Part shown: positions 58,860 through 64,000 of the stretch, one piece after another
Position numbering within the stretch: the first letter of the stretch is position 1
Layout of the letters: each line of letters begins with the position of its first letter
Source: Candidatus Leptovillus gracilis
GTDB taxonomy: Bacteria; Chloroflexota; Anaerolineae; Promineifilales; Promineifilaceae
Length of the DNA: 64,000 nucleotides
Direction: 5' to 3'
NCBI GenBank assembly: GCA_016716065.1
Contig: JADJXA010000012.1
Location: forward strand, 132,714-196,713
Program-made: the position numbers and the translations under genes
The notes under the pieces: model-generated
What the model saw: only the letters and a program-made list of their open reading frames with translations
Told to the model about the DNA's origin: nothing
Databases searched by the model: none

Positions 58860-60644
58860 ATGACCGTGGATACCGTTCTGCACCGACTGCACGAAAACGG
58901 CCGTAAACGAGCCAATGCCCCTGCCTATTTCGTCAAGGCCACCGATCATTGGGTGCCTACCACCTGGCAGGAATATCTGGCCGAAGTGCGCCAGGCCGCC
59001 AAGTCCCTCATTGCCCTGGGTTATCAGCCAGGCCAGGGCGTCTGCATTCTTGGCTTCAACCGGCCGGAATGGACCATCTTTAACCTGGCTGGAATGTTGG
59101 CTGGGGGGCACGCCTCCGGCATCTACACCTCCAATTCCCCCAGCGAAGTCCAATACATCGTCCACCACTCCGAAGCCCCGTTTGTCCTGGTAGAAGATGA
59201 AAGCCAATGGCAAAAAATCAACCAGAAGCGCGCCGACTTGCCCGACCTGCAAAAAGTCATTCTCATGAAAGGCGCCAGCGTAGACGACCCCCTCGTCCTC
59301 ACCTGGGAAGCTTTTCTGGCGCAGGGCAGCAGTGTCAGCGATGACCAGGTTGACGAACGACTCAACAGCCTGCGGCCCGACAAGTTGGCCCAACTGATCT
59401 ACACGTCTGGCACTACCGGCCCGCCAAAAGGGGTGATGCTTTCGCACAACAATCTGGTCTTTACCGCCCAATTGGCCGCCAGTCTGCTGGGCATTACGTC
59501 CACCGATTCGGTCATTTCCTACCTGCCCCTCTCCCACATTGCCGAACAGATGTTTACCATCCACCGACCCACCATCGTTGGCTACCAGGTTTACTACGCG
59601 CAGTATCCGCCGCAGGACCACCTCAACGAAAACTTCCGCGAAGTGCAACCCACGCTGGTCTTTGGCGTGCCGCGCATCTGGGAACGTTTCCGTGATGGCG
59701 TCGCTGCCAAATTGGGCGAAGCGACCGGGGCCAAAGCCAAAATCGCCGGCTGGGCGCTGAAAGTTGGCGAACAAGCCTCTGCCCTGAAGCGGCAGGGCAA
59801 GGAACCCAGCGGTCTGTTGGCTGTTCAGTTTAACCTGGCAAACAAACTGGTGTTTTCCACCATCAAAGAAGGTCTAGGGCTGGGTCGAGCCAAATTCTTG
59901 ATCACCGCCGCTGCCCCCATTTCGCCCGACATCATTACCTTCTTCAACAACGTAGACATCCCGCTGTTTGAATTGTACGGCCAATCGGAAGATTGCGGCC
60001 CCACCACCACCAACCTGCCCCACGCCAACAAAATCGGCACTGTCGGCTGCGTTCTGCCCAACACTGAAGTCATTCTGGACAGCGATGGTGAAATCCTGGT
60101 CAAAGGCCCCCATGTCTTTATGGGCTACTTCAAGGAACCGGAGGCCACCGCCGAGACCCTATACGATGGCTATCTGCACTCCGGCGACTTGGGCCAATTT
60201 GATGAAGATGGCTACCTGACCATTGTCGGCCGCAAAAAAGAGATCATCATCACTTCTGGCGGCAAAAACATCGCCCCCAAGAACATCGAAGCAGCCCTGA
60301 AGAACGTACCCATGGTGGCCAACACCGTCGTCATCGGTGAACAACGGCGCTACCTGACAGCTCTCATCACCCTGGACCCCGTCGCCGCCAACAAATTTGC
60401 GGCCGAACACGGCATCAACACCCAGGAATTACACACTCATCCCAAACTGCGCGAGACCTTGCAGACAGGGATTGATGAAATCGTCAATGTCCACTTTGCC
60501 CGCGTCGAGCAGGTGCGCGATTTCCGCGTGCTGCCGCGCGATTTCACCATCGAAGATGGCGAACTGACGCCGACGCTGAAGATTAAGCGGCGCATCATCA
60601 ACCAGAACTTCGAGAATGAAATCGAGTCTATGTATCAAGAATAG
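58860..60644 (+). CDS. Long-chain acyl-CoA synthetase (AMP-forming)
   Basis: This is a 594-residue ANL-superfamily ligase. The P-loop-like motif LIYTSGTTGPPKGVMLSHNN, ELYGQSEDCGPTT, LHSGDLGQFDEDGYLTIVGRKKEIIITSGGKNIAPKNIE (with the hinge Asp/Lys region) and a C-terminal LTPTLKIKRR catalytic-lysine segment are all present. It activates fatty acids to acyl-CoA in two steps through acyl-AMP. GGAG lies 7 bp before the ATG at 58860; the longer in-frame start at 58800 lacks support. A single ACGGCCGT lies at its 5' end and none for the next 2.5 kb. Confidence 0.95.
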   Translation: MTVDTVLHRLHENGRKRANAPAYFVKATDHWVPTTWQEYLAEVRQAAKSLIALGYQPGQGVCILGFNRPEWTIFNLAGMLAGGHASGIYTSNSPSEVQYIVHHSEAPFVLVEDESQWQKINQKRADLPDLQKVILMKGASVDDPLVLTWEAFLAQGSSVSDDQVDERLNSLRPDKLAQLIYTSGTTGPPKGVMLSHNNLVFTAQLAASLLGITSTDSVISYLPLSHIAEQMFTIHRPTIVGYQVYYAQYPPQDHLNENFREVQPTLVFGVPRIWERFRDGVAAKLGEATGAKAKIAGWALKVGEQASALKRQGKEPSGLLAVQFNLANKLVFSTIKEGLGLGRAKFLITAAAPISPDIITFFNNVDIPLFELYGQSEDCGPTTTNLPHANKIGTVGCVLPNTEVILDSDGEILVKGPHVFMGYFKEPEATAETLYDGYLHSGDLGQFDEDGYLTIVGRKKEIIITSGGKNIAPKNIEAALKNVPMVANTVVIGEQRRYLTALITLDPVAANKFAAEHGINTQELHTHPKLRETLQTGIDEIVNVHFARVEQVRDFRVLPRDFTIEDGELTPTLKIKRRIINQNFENEIESMYQE

Positions 60645-60659
60645 GCCATTGTCCCGCTC

Positions 60660-60693
60660 AGACCGGACAGGTTTTCGACAGCCTGCCGGTCTT
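60660..60693. repeat. Dispersed GACCTGACAGGT inverted repeat, copy 4
   Basis: agaccggacaggttttcgac, followed by agcctgccggtct, forms an imperfect hairpin 16 bp after the synthetase stop. It is related to 11974-12007 and may serve as terminator. Confidence 0.6.
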
Positions 60694-60730
60694 AAGCGTG
60701 GAAAGATTGACCCCTATCGTAGTAGCTCAG

Positions 60731-60755
60731 GTCCCGGCGCCCAGGCGCCGGGGAC
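60731..60755. promoter_or_regulatory. GC-rich hairpin before the transporter gene
   Basis: gtcccggcgcc (60731-60741) pairs with ggcgccggggac (60744-60755), leaving a 2-base loop and one bulged G. It is too GC-rich and lacks a T-run for certain termination. It lies 20 bp before the next ATG, so it could also affect translation. Confidence 0.4.
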
Positions 60756-60774
60756 ACTACGTGTGGCGCCATGA

Positions 60775-62436
60775 ATGTCAGCAAGACCAGGTAACCAGAA
60801 CCGCGATCCCTGTTTGGAAAGCAACGGGCTACTGCTGCTGTTTCTGGTGGCCGCATTGGGCTATTGGTTGGGGCAGGTAAACTTTTGGGGCAATCGGTTG
60901 GGGGTAGCGGCCGTGTTGTTTGTGGGCCTGGCTTTCGGCGCGTTGGACCGCAATCTGAACATCCCTGACGCTTACCTGAATTTAGGGTTGGTGCTGTTTG
61001 TTTACACCATTGGCCTGAGCAATGGACCGGGCTTTTTTGCCAAGTTCCGACGCGAGGGGCTGCGCGAGGTGCTGTTTATTATTGGCAGTCTGCTGCTGCC
61101 GGCGCTGCTGCTGCTTCCCATTGGGCTGGCGCTGCAATTTAGCCCGGCCAGCCTGGCGGGCATGTTCACCGGCCAGTCGAACAACACACCGGCGTTAGCC
61201 AGTGCGCTGGATTATCTACGGGTGAATCTGCCACAGCCAGACGCGGCGCTGGCCGAGGCGGTGGTCGGCTTTTCGGTGGTTTATCCCATGGGCGTGTTGG
61301 GACGGATGTTGGTGCTCGCCCTGACGATGCGGTGGTGGCGGGTAGATTTTGCCGCCGAGGCGTACAGCTTGCGCAAAATGTACCCGGTGGCCCAAGAACT
61401 GGGCTATCGCACGATTGTGGTGACGGAAACGGCCGTTACCCAAACCCCTCTCCGCCAACTGCAACGCCAACACGACTGGGATGTGCTTTTTGGCCGTCTC
61501 TACCGCGCCGATGAAGTTCTGCTCATCGGCGGCGACACAATCTTTCGCCCCGGCGACCAGATCGTCATCGCCGGGACTGTGGCCGCGATGGACCAGGTAG
61601 AAGCAGATTTTGGCGTGGAAGCCGAGGAGAACCTGGTCCACGAACACGCCGTTTATGAAAGCCGCCGCCTGTTTGTCTCCAATCCGGCCATTGTCGGCAA
61701 ACCCATCGCCAGCCTGAACCTGAAGGAAACTCACGGCGCGTTGGTCTCCCACCTGCGGCGCGGCGACGTGGAGATGCTGGCCGGGGGCAGCAGTGTGTTG
61801 GAATTAGGCGACCGCATTCGCGTGCTGGCCCCCCACGAAGAAATTCCGGCGCTGGTCGAGATGTTTGGCGATTCTTACGCCACCTTGAGCCATGTCAACC
61901 TGCTGACAATTGGTCTGGGCATTACCCTGGGGCTGCTGTTAGGGCTGATTCCGATTCCGCTGCCCGGCGGCGGCAGTTTCCAGATGGGGCTGGCCGGTGG
62001 GCCGCTGGTGGTGGCGCTGATTTTGGGGGCGCTGCGGCGCACTGGGTCCATCATTTGGACCATGCCTTACAGCGCCAATCTGACGCTGCGCCAGTTTGGC
62101 CTGATTTTGCTGCTGGCGGCCATCGGCGTACGCTCTGGGTACGCCCTGCTGCAAGCCTTCCTGGGCGGCGAAGGCTGGCTGATCTTTGCCGTTGGCACGG
62201 CGCTGATCATCACAACCACGTTTGTTTCGCTGGTGGTCGGTTACAAGCTGCTAAAAATCCCTTACAGCCTGCTGGCGGGCATGATGGCTCCGCAGCCGGC
62301 CGTGCTGGACTATGCCCAAGAGCAAACGGGCAATACGCTGCCGGCCGTTGGCTTTACGCTGATGTTCCCCCTGGCAATTATCATCAACGTCACGGTCGCG
62401 CAAATTATGCTGCTGATCTTACAGAATTCATGGTAG
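60775..62436 (+). CDS. AspT/YidE-type transporter with TrkA-C domains
   Basis: The protein has 553 residues. It has two membrane halves (LLLLFLVAALGYWLGQ ... ALDYLRVNLPQ; LLTIGLGITLGLLLGLIPIPLPGGGSFQMGLAGGPLVVALILGALRR) around two cytoplasmic RCK_C/TrkA-C domains (~200-360: VLLIGGDTIFRPGDQIVIAGTV, LELGDRIRVLAPHEEI). The GQSNNTPALASALDYL and PLVVALILG segments are typical of the aspartate:alanine exchanger/YidE family. The N-terminus before the first helix (MSARPGNQNRDPCLE) is unlike relatives and no good ribosome site is seen, so the start is uncertain. The substrate is unknown. Confidence 0.88.
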   Translation: MSARPGNQNRDPCLESNGLLLLFLVAALGYWLGQVNFWGNRLGVAAVLFVGLAFGALDRNLNIPDAYLNLGLVLFVYTIGLSNGPGFFAKFRREGLREVLFIIGSLLLPALLLLPIGLALQFSPASLAGMFTGQSNNTPALASALDYLRVNLPQPDAALAEAVVGFSVVYPMGVLGRMLVLALTMRWWRVDFAAEAYSLRKMYPVAQELGYRTIVVTETAVTQTPLRQLQRQHDWDVLFGRLYRADEVLLIGGDTIFRPGDQIVIAGTVAAMDQVEADFGVEAEENLVHEHAVYESRRLFVSNPAIVGKPIASLNLKETHGALVSHLRRGDVEMLAGGSSVLELGDRIRVLAPHEEIPALVEMFGDSYATLSHVNLLTIGLGITLGLLLGLIPIPLPGGGSFQMGLAGGPLVVALILGALRRTGSIIWTMPYSANLTLRQFGLILLLAAIGVRSGYALLQAFLGGEGWLIFAVGTALIITTTFVSLVVGYKLLKIPYSLLAGMMAPQPAVLDYAQEQTGNTLPAVGFTLMFPLAIIINVTVAQIMLLILQNSW

Positions 62437-62440
62437 GTTT

Positions 62441-62474
62441 AGATTGGACAAATCTCAGAAGATTTGTCCAATCT
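62441..62474 (+). terminator. Hairpin after the transporter gene
   Basis: agattggacaaatc (62441-62454) and gatttgtccaatct (62461-62474) are perfect 14-bp arms with a 6-base loop. The hairpin starts 4 bp after the stop codon and is followed by only ttcg, so termination is plausible but not strong. It also faces the convergent Nudix gene. Confidence 0.65.
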
Positions 62475-62510
62475 TTCGTATGCTATTTAATTTTCATTCT
62501 AAAGTGGTGA

Positions 62511-63038
62511 TTAACCCAGTTCAAAGCCGTGGTCGCGGTTGAATTGGCGTAAATTATCGGACAGAAACGGCCGTATCCCCTCCGCCCGCTCAATCAACCG
62601 GCTGGCCCAGGTGGTGCTGGGATCGTCGGCCGAGAGCAAGGTGGTGGCTTCAACTGCCGTTACCCAGCGGTAGGCATCGTGTTCATGGCTCAGGCGGATG
62701 GCCTGGTCGCCGCGCACCGTACACAGATAAACCACACCGAGCAGTTCGTTGGCAGGTACGGCCGTTCCCCGGTAAAAATGCGTCGTGCCCAAGAGATATT
62801 CCAGGGTCACGTCCAGACCAACCTCTTCCTGTACCTCGCGCCGTACCGCCGCCTCAAAACCCTCCCCCTGGTCCACCCGCCCGGTGACACATTCCCACAT
62901 CCCGGCGGCAAAATCCTTCGTCATCGCCCGGCGCAGCAGCAAATAGCGCCCCGTCGCCCCATCCCACACCAACGCCCCCACCCCACCCAGGAAGTGGGCG
63001 GGCGGTGGTTGGGAACAGCCTGTCCTGTTATCCGTCAT
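62511..63038 (-). CDS. Nudix hydrolase
   Basis: The 175-residue protein has the Nudix box GRVDQGEGFEAAVRREVQEEVG with all conserved Gly/Glu/Arg residues (GX5EX7REUXEEXGU). An N-terminal GGVGALVWDGATGRYLLLRR strand pair and a C-terminal EHDAYRWVTAVEATTLL are typical of NTP/NDP-sugar or dNTP pyrophosphohydrolases. The ATG lies inside an array of atccgt(c/t) units (63022-63058), so several near-identical start contexts exist upstream. Substrate not predictable. Confidence 0.93.
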   Translation of the reverse strand: MTDNRTGCSQPPPAHFLGGVGALVWDGATGRYLLLRRAMTKDFAAGMWECVTGRVDQGEGFEAAVRREVQEEVGLDVTLEYLLGTTHFYRGTAVPANELLGVVYLCTVRGDQAIRLSHEHDAYRWVTAVEATTLLSADDPSTTWASRLIERAEGIRPFLSDNLRQFNRDHGFELG

Positions 63039-63058
63039 CCGTCATCCGTTATCCGTTG
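63022..63058. repeat. ATCCGTC/ATCCGTT short tandem units
   Basis: tatccgtcatccgtcatccg, continuing ttatccgttgg, is a run of 7-8 bp units. It covers the start of the Nudix gene and resembles the other short arrays in the window. Confidence 0.6.
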
Positions 63059-63073
63059 GCCGCTGTTCGTTCC

Positions 63074-63427
63074 TCAGCCGCCGACAAATTTTGTCTTATA
63101 GCCCATCTTTTTCAGTTCAGCAGCTACGCTGTCACGGTGGTCGCCCTGAATTTCAATGACGCCTTCTTTGATCGCCCCGCCCGCGCCACATTTTTGCTTA
63201 AGTTGTTTGCTCAATTCCTTCAAATCCTCCGGCGTGACTGCCGTTCACGATCACACCGTCACCGTTTTGCCACCACGCCCTTTGCTTTCGCGGCGGATGG
63301 CGGCCGTTTGCTGCTCCGGCGGCGCGCTTTTTGGCTGCGGACAGCGGCAAGGAAAGCTGCCGCAGCGCGGGCAGCGTTTTTTAAAGGCGGGGTCTGTGGA
63401 ATAGACGACGTTGCGTTGATTGGGCAT
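63074..63427 (-). pseudogene. yciH: YciH/SUI1-type translation factor gene with frameshift
   Basis: From the ATG at 63427 the protein reads VVYSTDPAFKKRCPRCGSFPCRC (a Cys-rich N-terminus as in many bacterial homologues) to RGGKTVTV, then stops. In another frame the eIF1/SUI1 domain continues TPEDLKELSKQLKQKCGAGG, VIEIQGDHRDSVAAELKKMG and YKTKFVGG, ending at TGA 63074-63076. The break lies around 63230-63255 and needs at least one frame change. All other family features are intact, so this is a recent inactivation or a sequencing error. Confidence 0.85.
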
Positions 63428-63499
63428 AGATGAATCTGCCAAAGGGTGTGCAGGGCGGAGAACACAGATTTACCGGATCGGCGGATGAAGTCGGTCAAG

Positions 63500-63606
63500 G
63501 AGACTTCATGCGTGGGCTGCACCCAACACCACGAATAAAAACCCTGGGAGCGCAGGCGTCTCGCCTGCCGGGGCGGGGGACGTCCGCGCTCCTATTTTCA
63601 AGGGAG
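63500..63606. repeat. Dispersed ~108-bp repeat, copy 2 (inverted relative to copy 1)
   Basis: This is the reverse-complement counterpart of 45614-45722, sharing ggcaggcgagacgcctgcgc and gcatgaagtctc text with about ten differences. It lies between the YciH gene and the SDR gene. No target duplication was found at this copy. Confidence 0.75.
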
Positions 63607-63646
63607 TGGATCCGAAAATCCTACCAATCCGCTGTCCCGCTTCTGC

Positions 63647-64000
63647 CTATGACCAGGCTGCTTCATAAGCCCGGATAATATCGTCCATGCGTTGATCCAA
63701 AGCCACATGAATGGCTTGCCGCGCCGGATCCGCATCGTACCAGGCCAAAATCTCTCTGACGCCCTGCGCAAAAGGGATGGCCGCCACAAAATCGGGCACG
63801 ACTCGTTTGATTTTGCTATTGTCGAAGATCATGCTGTGCGTCTTATCGCCCAGCAAACCCGCGCCCCAATCGGCATCAAAACTGGCAATGAAGTCCGAGG
63901 GTATGTGGATGATATTTGCCTCTACACCGGCGGCGTTGGCGACCATTGCAAAAATCTGGTTCCAGGTCAGCAGCTCATCGGAGGTGATGTGGAAGGTTTC
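63647..64000 (-). CDS. NAD-dependent epimerase/dehydratase (SDR), C-terminal part
   Basis: The reading frame is open to the window edge, giving the last 117 residues. The text ETFHITSDELLTWNQIF, HIPSDFIASFDADWGAGLLG, MIFDNSKIKRVVPDFVA and ILAWYDADPARQ is the C-terminal half of a widespread extended-SDR family annotated as NAD-dependent epimerase or reductase. The Rossmann fold and active site lie outside the window. There are no signs of decay in the visible part. Confidence 0.85.
   Translation of the reverse strand, partial: ETFHITSDELLTWNQIFAMVANAAGVEANIIHIPSDFIASFDADWGAGLLGDKTHSMIFDNSKIKRVVPDFVAAIPFAQGVREILAWYDADPARQAIHVALDQRMDDIIRAYEAAWS

Noticed and set aside
58833..59774. Minus-strand open frame of 313 codons
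   Set aside because: Antisense of the acyl-CoA synthetase gene, whose motifs are unmistakable.
1..64000. tRNA or rRNA genes
   Set aside because: No cloverleaf-like or rRNA-like segment was noticed on either strand, though a covariance-model scan was not possible here.

Overview
The window looks like a chromosomal segment of an environmental Chloroflexota bacterium (Anaerolineae/Ardenticatenia-like). This is inferred from the gene mix, moderately high GC, numerous short inverted-repeat elements and protein styles such as PA14/SH3, FG-GAP plus LamG, and AspT/YidE-type transporters; no rRNA or other decisive marker is present. A striking genomic signature is the palindrome ACGGCCGT, seen about 110 times by hand count (about 1.4 expected by base composition), in genes and spacers alike.

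Positions 1 to about 49,000 hold a very large exopolysaccharide (EPS) locus, nearly all on the minus strand. The transcriptional order runs from high to low coordinates. It encodes a Wzx/Wzy-type pathway: an initiating phosphoglycosyltransferase (4475-5269), a TagA/WecG-type glycosyltransferase, about a dozen GT4 and GT2 glycosyltransferases, a Wzx-like flippase (19079-20560), a Wzy/WaaL-like polymerase (29535-31082), a Wzz-like co-polymerase (32149-33240) and a CpsD-like ATPase with a degenerate P-loop (31334-32044). Sugar-modifying enzymes are also present: a DegT aminotransferase, two epimerases, two C-methyltransferase-like proteins, two hexapeptide acetyltransferases, FkbM and TIGR04325-like methyltransferases, a PIG-L deacetylase and an SGNH hydrolase. 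Surface proteins (LysM lipoprotein, 13-loop FG-GAP/LamG protein, VanZ-LamG protein) are interleaved.

The downstream end of the locus (1-4454) carries a partner-switching regulatory set: a GAF-SpoIIE phosphatase (cut by the window edge), a STAS anti-sigma antagonist, and a TagA glycosyltransferase fused to two STAS domains. Next to these is a nucleotidyltransferase/left-handed-helix/phosphoglycosyltransferase fusion whose catalytic motifs look degraded at both ends. This cluster is the best candidate for an undescribed system: phospho-switch control wired directly into an EPS glycosyltransferase.

Positions 15.9-23.6 kb are a scarred zone. They hold a decayed DDE transposase, two orphan 3' stubs of a GT4 gene, a chimera of LysM-lipoprotein and epimerase fragments, and a MITE with perfect 16-bp terminal repeats and a 9-bp target duplication. 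A second MITE copy lies at 58.4 kb.

From 49 kb on the content is more general. It includes a hydrolase, a DDAH-like enzyme, a Uma2 protein, an AttH-like lipocalin protein with a MacB/LolCE-type ABC transporter (its ATPase frameshifted, and a broken hicBA pair between permease and AttH), a plus-strand PA14x3-SH3 secreted protein, an acyl-CoA synthetase, an AspT/YidE-type transporter, a Nudix hydrolase, a frameshifted YciH/SUI1 gene and the C-terminal part of an SDR epimerase. No tRNA, rRNA or CRISPR array was seen.
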